Below, piece by piece: positions 13,293 to 21,508 of a stretch of DNA of 22,273 nt; within the stretch, counting starts at the first letter, position 1, and each line of letters starts with the position of its first letter. The DNA is taken from IMG/VR virus record IMGVR_UViG_3300025548_000002, positions 1-22,273 of that record; one strand, given 5' to 3'. Origin of the DNA: a virus. The notes beneath the pieces were generated by a model. That model was not told where the DNA came from and searched no databases. It saw only the letters and a list, made by a program, of their open reading frames with translations. The position numbers and the translations under genes were made by a program.

Positions 13293-13925
13293 ATGGTTAA
13301 TCCAAACATATCTAATTCAGTGAAACGACTTTGGGAGAACCCCGAATATCGTGAACGCATGAGAAAGGCACACTTGGGTCAGAATGCTTGGAATAGGGGT
13401 ATTCCCATGTCAGATGAACAAAAGACGAAGATTTCAGTTACATTGACGGGAAGTGTTTCTCCGAACAAGGGAAAAAAGGCAGACCGAACTTTGAGAAACA
13501 AATTGTCTAATGCTCACAAAGGATACAAATGGGCGGCAGATAGTAAGCGTAAATTGCGCGAGTCTGTTGTCAATCGTCTCAAAGAACTAAAGATAGCTCC
13601 CCGAATAGACAGAGGAGCGACCGAATGTTTCGACCAGTTAAACAAAATGGGATACAACATTATTCATCCCAACATCCATATAGATACTATGGGATATTTT
13701 GTAGATGGATATGACTCTATTCGTCATATCATATTTGAGTTTGATACTCCAACACATCTTGCCCCACGGTATGCCGATAAGGATATGATACGCCAACGGA
13801 ACATCATAGGTTATTTCAATTCAATTGGAAAGCCTCTCAACGGGTTCATTCGTATAAATGATACTGGTGTAGGAGAAGAAGGTATGACCAATGTAATGAA
13901 TGGAGGCTCTTATGGCAAGTCCTAA
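13293..13925 (+). CDS. homing-endonuclease-like protein 3 (NUMOD3-like repeats, Vsr/EDxHD-like nuclease)
   Basis: This 210-aa protein lacks the N-terminal zinc finger of its two relatives and begins directly with NUMOD3-like repeats (residues 10-80: WENPEYRERMRKAHLG, EQKTKISVTLTG then SPNKGKK, LRNKLSNAHKG). The nuclease core reads D138-G-Y-D141, E149-F-D151-T-P-T-H155 and K163-D164-MIRQ. The Lys found after the Asp in the other two is Pro here. This argues that E, D, H and D rather than a (D/E)XK lysine are the essential positions. It sits between the chaperone and the tape measure. Its 3' end overlaps the tape-measure gene by 14 bases and contains that gene's SD. Confidence 0.84.
   Translation: MVNPNISNSVKRLWENPEYRERMRKAHLGQNAWNRGIPMSDEQKTKISVTLTGSVSPNKGKKADRTLRNKLSNAHKGYKWAADSKRKLRESVVNRLKELKIAPRIDRGATECFDQLNKMGYNIIHPNIHIDTMGYFVDGYDSIRHIIFEFDTPTHLAPRYADKDMIRQRNIIGYFNSIGKPLNGFIRINDTGVGEEGMTNVMNGGSYGKS
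13902..13906 (+). promoter_or_regulatory. Shine-Dalgarno site for the tape-measure gene inside nuclease 3
   Basis: GGAGG lies 5 bases before ATG 13912, within the last codons of nuclease 3. It supports the start at 13912 over the in-frame ATG at 13900, which lies upstream of the SD. Confidence 0.7.
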
Positions 13926-15141
13926 AGTTCAAGTTTCCGTGGGTGCTGATGCCAAAGGATTCAATCGAGTCATGTCTGGTGTGGAAGACCGTTTGAAAGG
14001 TCTTGGAAAGGGAGGATTTGGGGGAGGTATTCTCGGGGCTATTAGTGGTGGGGGTATCAGTGGAGTCGGTGCTATGACTGGCATGGGAGCAGTCATCGGT
14101 GCGTCTGCCGCAGCTGGGGCAGCCATTCTTGCTTTTACTGTTAACACGGCTAAATTTGCCAAGGAGATGGAAGAAACGGCAGCAAGGTTGAATATCACTA
14201 CTACCCAAGCTCAGCAATTATCTTTTGCCGCTGAATTGATGGGTAAGGATTTGGCATTCTTGGAAACGATGATGCATAAGGTAGATATTTTTGCCGAGAA
14301 GGCACTTGTTCGTGGTTCTAAAGAAGCTGAAATTGCCGAGAAACTTGGTATTACAAGAGAACAATTGCAACATTTGGATGATGCTGAATTGATAAAACTT
14401 ATTGCTAAAAGGGCAGCCGAGAAAAAACTCGGAGTAGCCGATTTGGATGTCATCGGGGGGAAAAAAGGTGGACGGGAAATAAAGAAAGCTGGAGAATCTA
14501 TCGAGAAATCCGAAAAGTTCGGATTTACGATTGACGATAGGGCTATGGCGGCAATGAGAGATGAGTGGGAGAAATTCTTGGTTGTTCTTCATGATGGTCT
14601 TACTATTCTTCAAATGGCTGCGGCAGGATTTATTATATTGTTCCGTATGTTAAAAGTCATGTCTAATCCTATGACTTACATACAGTTAATGACTGGTCAT
14701 TGGAAAGACGTGGTAGAAGATTTGAAACATGCTACTGGACGCGGACTGGTGAAACCAGTTGATGAAACAAATAGAAAACTTCCCACCGAAAAACTTCCTG
14801 AACTTGGGCCTATGGGGGGGAACAATCAATTCCTAAAGATTGGTGGTTTAATGGGAATTGATACGAATTATCGTATTGAGCGACTTCTATCTATGATTGA
14901 ACAGAATACTCGTAAAGATCAAATTTCTACTCCCGCGACTCCACCATCAACAAGTCCATTTCCAATGAGCCAACCATTGGCACCATCACCAGCGAGAGTA
15001 GCGGGACCAAGTGGGTATGGAAAAGCAGGTTCGCCAGGAATGTCAAGTCAGAATGCTCCGGTATTTAATCCCGCAACCCCACATTCAACCCCCGTATCAC
15101 AACCGGCATCATCGGCATTAAAACGTAATTTGACACAATAA
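13912..15141 (+). CDS. tail tape measure protein (short)
   Basis: A 409-aa protein. It has an N-terminal basic/amphipathic segment, a Gly/Ala-rich hydrophobic stretch (residues 32-78), a typical tape-measure phrase MEETAARLNITTTQAQQLSF (near 85-104), then a helical, Lys/Glu/Ala-rich section (120-205). A second hydrophobic segment follows (about 222-250, LTILQMAAAGFIILF). The C-terminal 80 residues are Pro/Ser-rich and probably disordered. Tape-measure length sets tail length at roughly 0.15 nm per residue, so this would give a short tail of about 60 nm if it is the full ruler. The position after the chaperone supports the call. No peptidoglycan-hydrolase motif is visible. Confidence 0.75.
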   Translation: MASPKVQVSVGADAKGFNRVMSGVEDRLKGLGKGGFGGGILGAISGGGISGVGAMTGMGAVIGASAAAGAAILAFTVNTAKFAKEMEETAARLNITTTQAQQLSFAAELMGKDLAFLETMMHKVDIFAEKALVRGSKEAEIAEKLGITREQLQHLDDAELIKLIAKRAAEKKLGVADLDVIGGKKGGREIKKAGESIEKSEKFGFTIDDRAMAAMRDEWEKFLVVLHDGLTILQMAAAGFIILFRMLKVMSNPMTYIQLMTGHWKDVVEDLKHATGRGLVKPVDETNRKLPTEKLPELGPMGGNNQFLKIGGLMGIDTNYRIERLLSMIEQNTRKDQISTPATPPSTSPFPMSQPLAPSPARVAGPSGYGKAGSPGMSSQNAPVFNPATPHSTPVSQPASSALKRNLTQ

Positions 15142-15142
15142 T

Positions 15143-16111
15143 ATGAGTAATTTAGGACAAATAGGACCAGTTCCAAACAATACCACATTGCGTGGAATTA
15201 TTAGAAATGCACTTGTCACAGGCGTAACTACAAGTACCTGGAATCCACGTACAGGTGGAACAAGCAAATCCGTCTTCAAAGGTACTCAACAGCAAGTTAC
15301 CGACATGGCCAATGACTGTCAAACAGCGGGTTTTGAGTATTCAATTTCGGGGGGTCACATATGGACACTGGAAGTTACATTCCCCGTGGACATTATTATC
15401 AATGATATTGAGCATGAACCCGCTCCCATTGCTACTTGGGAACTTTCATATCAACCGTTTGAAAAGAATCTTCTTGAACTTAATGATAGAAAATTAATTC
15501 AGAATCTTAGTACTTTGACCAAGCAAAATATAGAAATGAAAATGAAACTTCCTGCGGAAAAACAAACACTCACGCCGTGGGGGGATGATGACATTGAACA
15601 TTGGGCGGAGGCAACTGTTGCCTATAATCTTAAAAGATCAGGAGTAGAGGGAAAACAAGGATGGGTTCATACGTTGAAGAAGACGATAGTTGTTAGTAAT
15701 AGCGCGGATACCACATCACTTCTTTTGCATCCAGAGTGGGATGGTAAAATATTTCTCAAAGATGATTTGGTTACTAAATATAGTACCGCAGAACCCAATC
15801 CTCTGAGTCGTATGCCAACAGTTATTAATACAAACATGCCAGTTCAAACCGATGCTACAAATTGGAATGGAACGACGGCATTACCTGTAATAGCCGAAGG
15901 ATATGTTATGGATAAAAATGGTATTGTATCCTATATTGGATGGCTACAATATCCTGCCGAATACCAAATGATTTCTTTGCTCAAATGCTCTATCAGTCAA
16001 CACTGGGTATTTAATAATTGGAGTGCAGGACCAAAATGGGGAGAATATGATCCAGCAGTTTCCGGTGCAGAACCAGACCCGTCAGTGTTTGGTGGTCCTC
16101 TATCAACATAA
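15143..16111 (+). CDS. distal tail / baseplate structural protein (unknown family)
   Basis: A 322-aa, mostly beta, soluble protein directly downstream of the tape measure, where distal-tail proteins are normally encoded. It begins MSNLGQIGPVPNNTTLRGII and contains a strand-rich N-terminal half (HIWTLEVTFPVDIIIND, TWELSYQPFEKN) and a C-terminal half ending in Trp/Gly/Pro-rich sequence (WVFNNWSAGPKWGEYDP). I do not recognise a family. The role as Dit-like or baseplate component is inferred from order only. It starts at TAATATG after the tape measure. Confidence 0.5.
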   Translation: MSNLGQIGPVPNNTTLRGIIRNALVTGVTTSTWNPRTGGTSKSVFKGTQQQVTDMANDCQTAGFEYSISGGHIWTLEVTFPVDIIINDIEHEPAPIATWELSYQPFEKNLLELNDRKLIQNLSTLTKQNIEMKMKLPAEKQTLTPWGDDDIEHWAEATVAYNLKRSGVEGKQGWVHTLKKTIVVSNSADTTSLLLHPEWDGKIFLKDDLVTKYSTAEPNPLSRMPTVINTNMPVQTDATNWNGTTALPVIAEGYVMDKNGIVSYIGWLQYPAEYQMISLLKCSISQHWVFNNWSAGPKWGEYDPAVSGAEPDPSVFGGPLST

Positions 16112-16124
16112 ACTACCGATTCAT

Positions 16125-16958
16125 ATGAGTGATTTAAGAGAAGTAGGAAGTTCAAATGACCCGTTTAGTTATTGGGCGAATTCGGTAACAGATGTTATTC
16201 GTGAAAAAGCTCTTTCTAAGAGCAGTGATATTTTGTTGCGTAATACCCACATGGGGTCTTCTATTTCTATCTCTCCACAATACAAATATCCACCCACGTT
16301 CATGAATTATTGCGGGAAATATGACCCCGTTCAATCATATGGGGTGAATGATGTTGTGAGAGTGTTACCTGACACGAACTATAACTTTGGAGAGAGGTTT
16401 ACAGATCAAGTAACCAGACAATATACTAATGCTTCTACAGCCGTTCCACCAAGAAAACCGTCACTAATTATTGGCGGAACCATATATCCTCAGAGTGCTT
16501 TTATTAGCGTTGGTATTTATGCCACCAATGACAATAACACAATTGCATATGGACTTAGATCGGATAATCCAGTTGTTGGAACCTGGATATGTGTATCACC
16601 AATCCCAAATGCATTTATATATGCGGAATTAGTCGCTCATATGGGTAACATTGAGTATTATACAGAAGCAACCAGCAATAGCAATTTCCTTACGCTCAAT
16701 CCATTCGAACAAAAAAACATTCAATATCTTAGATTGGCGAATGTAAATTATTCCCCCGATTGGCCCGAGTGGGGCAATGTTGCTGAATTGCAGAGGACGA
16801 ATTTGACCAAGACTCAAGGGAAATATTGGGAACTTTTATCTTTACTTCCAATGACTCAAAATTACTGTTCTAATGGAACTACCACGCCTGTACTTGTTGA
16901 CGCTAGTAATCTATCTTCGGGTAGTATGTATCCTGTTGATGAAACAAAGACATTTTAA
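16125..16958 (+). CDS. tail-associated structural protein (unknown family)
   Basis: This 277-aa protein has a beta-rich, Asn/Tyr/Pro-rich composition and no enzyme motif. The stretch YDPVQSYGVNDVVRV (residues 66-80) resembles the aromatic/Gly-Asp turn seen in small carbohydrate-binding modules (pattern W/Y-x3-Y-x2-G/N-D-x-V), which hints at surface-glycan contact but does not prove it. I chose ATG 16125, preceded by TTCATATG; an in-frame ATG at 16023 would overlap the previous gene by 89 bases. It probably forms part of the tail tip with the two neighbouring large genes. Confidence 0.5.
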   Translation: MSDLREVGSSNDPFSYWANSVTDVIREKALSKSSDILLRNTHMGSSISISPQYKYPPTFMNYCGKYDPVQSYGVNDVVRVLPDTNYNFGERFTDQVTRQYTNASTAVPPRKPSLIIGGTIYPQSAFISVGIYATNDNNTIAYGLRSDNPVVGTWICVSPIPNAFIYAELVAHMGNIEYYTEATSNSNFLTLNPFEQKNIQYLRLANVNYSPDWPEWGNVAELQRTNLTKTQGKYWELLSLLPMTQNYCSNGTTTPVLVDASNLSSGSMYPVDETKTF

Positions 16959-16960
16959 TT

Positions 16961-19900
16961 ATGAACATACGTCCTGCATGTGGCCAAACGGTTTATCATG
17001 ACCCGATTCCCGTGCTGGGAAGATGCGGCCAATCATTTTCTTTAATTGGGACAGAATCAAGCAGCATCAAGATAAAGCACAACGTCACTAAGATGTTGAA
17101 TTATGCAACTGGGTCTCCTTCCCCACCTACATGGATACCTGTATTTAAGATAGCTCAAGGCGGGGGACTTGAATCAAGTTGCTCTCCATATGCCTCAGAC
17201 CCGCCACAGAATTTCATTTGCGGTGATGGTGTCAATGGTTTTATATGGTGCCATATGGGTTTTAACTCGGCATCAATTCAGGCTTGCACTGGCACAGGTA
17301 GTTATACTTTCCCCGTAGGTAATTACTGGAATTGTTATTCTCAGAGTCAAGATACTGCTTCCAGTAATCCATGTAATACTGACAACAGAGCATTTGGATA
17401 TAAAAATCTATATTCAAATAAAACATGGTCTGGTAGAAAATCATATACCAGTCGTGACTGGCAAGCCCCAGATGGATTTGATTGTTGCGGGGATGGTTGC
17501 TGGTATCACGAAGCAGATTTGGGTTCTTCTGACCCGATAAAATACAGAACCATTAGTGCAACTTTTACTGAAAATTTTAATGAAACAAGTCCAGTATGCT
17601 CTTATTATACTCCCGAAGGTGCCGGTGAATTCTGTTGTATAGACGGATATACTCCTTGTGATTGCACGAGTGAAGGTTGCCCGCTCCCGGGGTCTCCAAT
17701 ATGGTGCCGGACATGTGAAGCAGGTTCAACGGTTGACCGTGGATGTGATGCTTCTGCTACAACTACCGTGGATATATATGGAGATGTTGTCGTTGCCAGT
17801 TGTGCTTCAAGTTCATATGGATATTATGATGATATAGCAATTGCAAATGAATCAGAACGAGCACTGGGACTGATTGAAAATGCTAATAGTAATATATCTA
17901 TTTTAGCCAATTCATTTACTATTGAATATTCAAAGTTCTATTTCATCATGGGAATACCCCAAGTGCTGACGAGTGATGGACCTGGTTCTTGGCACGCCGA
18001 ATGGCATATTACAGCCGAAATATGTCATGCTGGTTGTGGAGGCGTAACTTCAACAAGCGATATAACACTATATTCAATAACCGTAACTCCTAATTCATTT
18101 AGCGAAACAATAGAAAATGTCAATACAAATGGTGAGTCAAGTTGGTGTGTTGGTGATGAACAATGTGCATCGGTAACGTCTGGAACTTCCACACTTACCT
18201 TTTCGGAAACAACTTACGACAATATCAATGGTGCTGAATTTGAACCGTCATATAGTTTTGGAGGAACATATACTTCAGAATTACATGCAATTTTAGCAAA
18301 CCCGTATACGATTTCGGATGTTAAAAAAGACATGGTTGACATGATGGCATTGTGGGACTTAGGTGACGACCTACAATTACCGTGGAGACGTGATGCTATT
18401 ACCACACTTGGGCCAAAAATCTGTCACGATGAAGGTCTCGCAATTCCATCAGTTCCTCAATGTCAAACTACAAGTTTCTATACTGGTGTTATCAAAGGAG
18501 CACCAGCACCCATTGGAATAGATTATGTATGGGATTTTGACCATCCTAATTATTGTATTTGTGCATTCGTTACTGATACAGAGACATGTTATGCCCCATA
18601 TGTTTTGGACTGGGGGGCATCCTCTACTGACTGTGGAACACCGAGGGCGACAAATTGGCTCGATTATATGGAAGGAAATTCCATGCCCCAAGGTGCATTC
18701 CTTGGTTCAAGTTTTCTATGGACTCATCCTTCTACCTGTAATCTGGCAGGTCCAAGTCAGCCCCACGATGAGGTCCTATGGGCATGTAAATATGCTGAAG
18801 CAGTGTTTCCAAAACAATCATTTAATTATATCAGACCTTGTGGGGCTGACCGACTTGCTATAAGCGAATCAAGTACTCGTTGTATTTCAAGTACATCGGA
18901 TAATACTATCTTTATTGAACCGAGTGGTCCTCCTACTGACATACAAAGCACAAAAGTATTTGTTTGTGGCACTAGTACATTGGATGGTCTATGGGAAGCC
19001 AGTAGTGATTGGAATTATACTATCACGTTGACTGAACCAAGGTTGGCGAGCGCCTCATATTTTCCTACCACACCCATAAGTGATTGTGGTAGTGGAATGA
19101 TATACAAACTCCAATGGAAATCTGTGCCTGGCATTTGTGGAACATTGGATATTTTAGCTGTTAGCAATGAGAATCCAGTTACTTGCTCAATTTCCAGTGG
19201 TGGGTATCTTATTGATGGTGATGCCGTTCAGATTGTGGGTGTTAAAGGATTAACGTCAATCAACGGATTCCATAATATCCACGTCATAGGTCTTGATACG
19301 ATTACCATTGATGGTATTGATGGTACAACTCTATCTCCTTACGCTGGCGGAGGTACTATTCAGAATCAGTTCTCTCCCGATCAAGCTTGGAATGACACGA
19401 ATGGTAAAGGTGATTTCACATATAAAACATGGTTATACAACTATAGAGACCTTGGGGAGTATAATCGGGTTCTTGGAGAATACAATTGGAATATGGGATT
19501 GTCAGATTGCATAACATTTACTCCACCTTGCAGTCAATTACCTACACTTATTCCAGAACCACGACCATATCAGAATGCATGTGGACTTGACCCAAATGTT
19601 ATCAGTATGTCTTGTGTAACTTCTTGTATGCCATTCAATCCATGTGGAGCCAATGCTGCTTATTTCTCTCCAAATAAAGAATCATTTAACAGTTCGAGTC
19701 ATAACTGTGGATGGGCACCAAATACATTCGTCCCCCTTGACCAGGTATATCCGACCTACTGGGCTGGAATTATTACTCAACAGATGGACGATTTATACTA
19801 TCAGGCACCACCTTGTACTTGCATACCCAATACTGACCCAGATACAGAGATTACTACTTATGCGTGTGATTCCAATTGTTCATGGGCCGAAGACAATGGA

Positions 19901-20302
19901 ACGTGCCAGACAGATATTCCAGGTGATTCTGAATTGGGTATTCCATGTCATAAATACTTTGCTGCCCGAGATGTATTTGAGGCACGATGCGAAGTTCCAA
20001 CAGGTGCTCCACCATTGATAGGAGGGAAACATTTGGGTTGTCTTACGGTGGCGCAACTCAATACCCCAAATTGTCCAGAAGGAAATGTTTGCAATTCACC
20101 TGCGAATTCTTGGGGTATATTTCCATTAGCTGAATCCTGTGCCCCATTCGTTGCATATCAATATCATAATTATGGTACACCGTGGATTCCGTGGTTATCA
20201 AAGGAGGGATGCGTTTGTTCAGATTCCAGATTTGCAGAAACATATATTGCCAATGGGGTGGGTGTCTCTCCAACATGCGACATGGTTTTTCCTCCACCTT
20301 AA
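16961..20302 (+). CDS. giant cysteine-rich tail protein
   Basis: This 1113-aa protein has about 60 cysteines (about 5%), in clusters such as DCCGDGCW (near residue 174), FCCIDGYTPCDCTSEGC (near 225) and PPCTCIP (near 950). It has few charged residues and many Ser, Thr, Gly, Asn, Trp and Tyr. There is no N-terminal signal peptide (MNIRPACGQTVYHDPIPVLG). Around residues 745-800 there is a phage-type module with pattern I-x-GV-x-G...I-NG-F...D-T-I-T-I-x-G...Y-x-GGG-T-I, resembling the E1-FCCH-like beta module of tail proteins. It is probably a receptor-binding, baseplate or fibre protein. The cysteines would be free thiols, metal sites or disulfides formed after lysis; the sequence does not tell which. 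Confidence 0.6.
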   Translation: MNIRPACGQTVYHDPIPVLGRCGQSFSLIGTESSSIKIKHNVTKMLNYATGSPSPPTWIPVFKIAQGGGLESSCSPYASDPPQNFICGDGVNGFIWCHMGFNSASIQACTGTGSYTFPVGNYWNCYSQSQDTASSNPCNTDNRAFGYKNLYSNKTWSGRKSYTSRDWQAPDGFDCCGDGCWYHEADLGSSDPIKYRTISATFTENFNETSPVCSYYTPEGAGEFCCIDGYTPCDCTSEGCPLPGSPIWCRTCEAGSTVDRGCDASATTTVDIYGDVVVASCASSSYGYYDDIAIANESERALGLIENANSNISILANSFTIEYSKFYFIMGIPQVLTSDGPGSWHAEWHITAEICHAGCGGVTSTSDITLYSITVTPNSFSETIENVNTNGESSWCVGDEQCASVTSGTSTLTFSETTYDNINGAEFEPSYSFGGTYTSELHAILANPYTISDVKKDMVDMMALWDLGDDLQLPWRRDAITTLGPKICHDEGLAIPSVPQCQTTSFYTGVIKGAPAPIGIDYVWDFDHPNYCICAFVTDTETCYAPYVLDWGASSTDCGTPRATNWLDYMEGNSMPQGAFLGSSFLWTHPSTCNLAGPSQPHDEVLWACKYAEAVFPKQSFNYIRPCGADRLAISESSTRCISSTSDNTIFIEPSGPPTDIQSTKVFVCGTSTLDGLWEASSDWNYTITLTEPRLASASYFPTTPISDCGSGMIYKLQWKSVPGICGTLDILAVSNENPVTCSISSGGYLIDGDAVQIVGVKGLTSINGFHNIHVIGLDTITIDGIDGTTLSPYAGGGTIQNQFSPDQAWNDTNGKGDFTYKTWLYNYRDLGEYNRVLGEYNWNMGLSDCITFTPPCSQLPTLIPEPRPYQNACGLDPNVISMSCVTSCMPFNPCGANAAYFSPNKESFNSSSHNCGWAPNTFVPLDQVYPTYWAGIITQQMDDLYYQAPPCTCIPNTDPDTEITTYACDSNCSWAEDNGTCQTDIPGDSELGIPCHKYFAARDVFEARCEVPTGAPPLIGGKHLGCLTVAQLNTPNCPEGNVCNSPANSWGIFPLAESCAPFVAYQYHNYGTPWIPWLSKEGCVCSDSRFAETYIANGVGVSPTCDMVFPPP

Positions 20303-20317
20303 ACTCTATTTATTCTT

Positions 20318-20623
20318 ATGAGAATACTTTTGAAAGCAATTGAAGCCAATGCGAAGAATCGTCCTCCTGACTATCTGAAAGATGTCCTTGCACACGGAGC
20401 AGTCAACGGTGAGTTTCTCGAAATAGATACAGCCTCATACAATGAACTTCTAAACAAATATAGAGTCCACGCCAGGGGTTTGGGAGACATCGTTGAGAAA
20501 CTGGCCCGACCTATTGCTCATACCATTGATAAATTATCTGGTGGTAGGACCCACGTCAGTGGGTGTTCCGGCTGTAAACATCGCCAGGAAGTTCTCAACG
20601 AATTAGTTCCTTTTAAACAATAA
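20318..20623 (+). CDS. small CxxC phage protein
   Basis: A 101-aa protein with a helical N-terminal half (ILLKAIEANAKNRP, SYNELLNKYRV), then RGLGDIVEKLARPIAHTIDK (53-72) and a C-terminal GCSGCKHRQEVLNEL with C83-x2-C86. The combination of a GD-V-KLA-P-I-I-D helix and a G-C-x-G-C-K-x-R-x-x-x-L-N ending recurs in small proteins of phage tail regions. Its function is not known to me; it may bind a metal with a second subunit. It lies between the giant Cys-rich protein and the methyltransferase-like gene. Confidence 0.6.
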   Translation: MRILLKAIEANAKNRPPDYLKDVLAHGAVNGEFLEIDTASYNELLNKYRVHARGLGDIVEKLARPIAHTIDKLSGGRTHVSGCSGCKHRQEVLNELVPFKQ

Positions 20624-20627
20624 TTAT

Positions 20628-21434
20628 ATGCCTTGGATAAGTTCCAGTTCTCTTGAAGCATATTCCGATATTTGTCGTAATATGGTCAGTCAAAGCGTTA
20701 CACTATCAACGTTCAAACTCAATCCTATATTTACTGCCGTGGTTGGAACAACCAGTCACGCTTATGCAGTGTCAGCCCTGTATAGGATTGCTACAGCCCC
20801 ATCACAATCCATCAGTGGTTCATTTTCAAGTCTGGGGTTGCCCGTGTTGAGCAGAGGAACCCACAGCATCAGTGGAGCACTTACACCATTTTTGGTCAAT
20901 GATACAGTGGGTAATCCACAGATATTAGGCACACAATTCGGGCCAATTGGGACAGATACAGTCCGTTTTGTAGAAAGTGTATTTACTCTCTCGTCATCCT
21001 TCGGGGATTTGAATGGTAAACATGTAGTTGAGTTTGGTAGTAATTATGGCGGGTTAGCGGTCTGTATGCATCAATGGTGGCCAAGTATCGCCACACATAG
21101 TTTAATTGACTTGCCAGAGGTTCAAGCATTATCGAGTAAGTATTTTGAATCAATTGGAATGGACACCAGTTCCATTAGTTATGACGATCCCATCGGGAAA
21201 CCAATTGACATTTTTATAAGCGAGTACGCCTTAACAGAATTTGACGACTGGATTACGTATTACAATACATACGTTCAACCAGCGGCTCAAGGCTTTCTCA
21301 TCCGGGCGAATTTCCAGAGGCCAGCAGATTACTTTACGTTCTTGGCAACTTGTAGTTTGGATTTCAGTTGCAGTGTATTCGAGGAGCCAAAATACAGATA
21401 CCCAAACAAACTGGTTTGTGGTTACAAATTATAA
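20628..21434 (+). CDS. methyltransferase-like protein (putative sugar O-methyltransferase type)
   Basis: A 268-aa protein. The N-terminal 110 residues are Ser/Thr-rich and of unknown fold. From residue 131 the sequence has a Rossmann methyltransferase core: VVEFGSNYGGLAV (133-145, SAM-binding motif I), SLIDLPEVQALSSKYF (158-173, acidic end of strand 2 and following helix), and IDIFISEYALTEFDDW (193-208). The DLPE step and the S-x-YA-x-(S/T)E phrase are hallmarks of the NanM-type putative sugar O-methyltransferases. It would use S-adenosylmethionine to methylate a sugar or related hydroxyl. Its place among tail genes is unusual. It could modify host surface glycan or a virion component, or be a domain recruited as structure. 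Confidence 0.68.
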   Translation: MPWISSSSLEAYSDICRNMVSQSVTLSTFKLNPIFTAVVGTTSHAYAVSALYRIATAPSQSISGSFSSLGLPVLSRGTHSISGALTPFLVNDTVGNPQILGTQFGPIGTDTVRFVESVFTLSSSFGDLNGKHVVEFGSNYGGLAVCMHQWWPSIATHSLIDLPEVQALSSKYFESIGMDTSSISYDDPIGKPIDIFISEYALTEFDDWITYYNTYVQPAAQGFLIRANFQRPADYFTFLATCSLDFSCSVFEEPKYRYPNKLVCGYKL

Positions 21435-21508
21435 CGTGTTGCCTTGCTTGGGCAATATGTATATTATGTCTGCGAAGGCGGACACGTACGAGGGTACAAT
21501 AGAAGCAT

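Noticed and set aside
14218-14613. 131-codon minus-strand frame inside the tape measure
   Set aside because: Antisense shadow of the helical tape-measure region; nothing recognisable.
20549-20564. Perfect ACCCAC-GTCA-GTGGGT hairpin
   Set aside because: It lies inside the CxxC gene, has no T-run and encodes ordinary codons before the CxxC motif; most likely chance.
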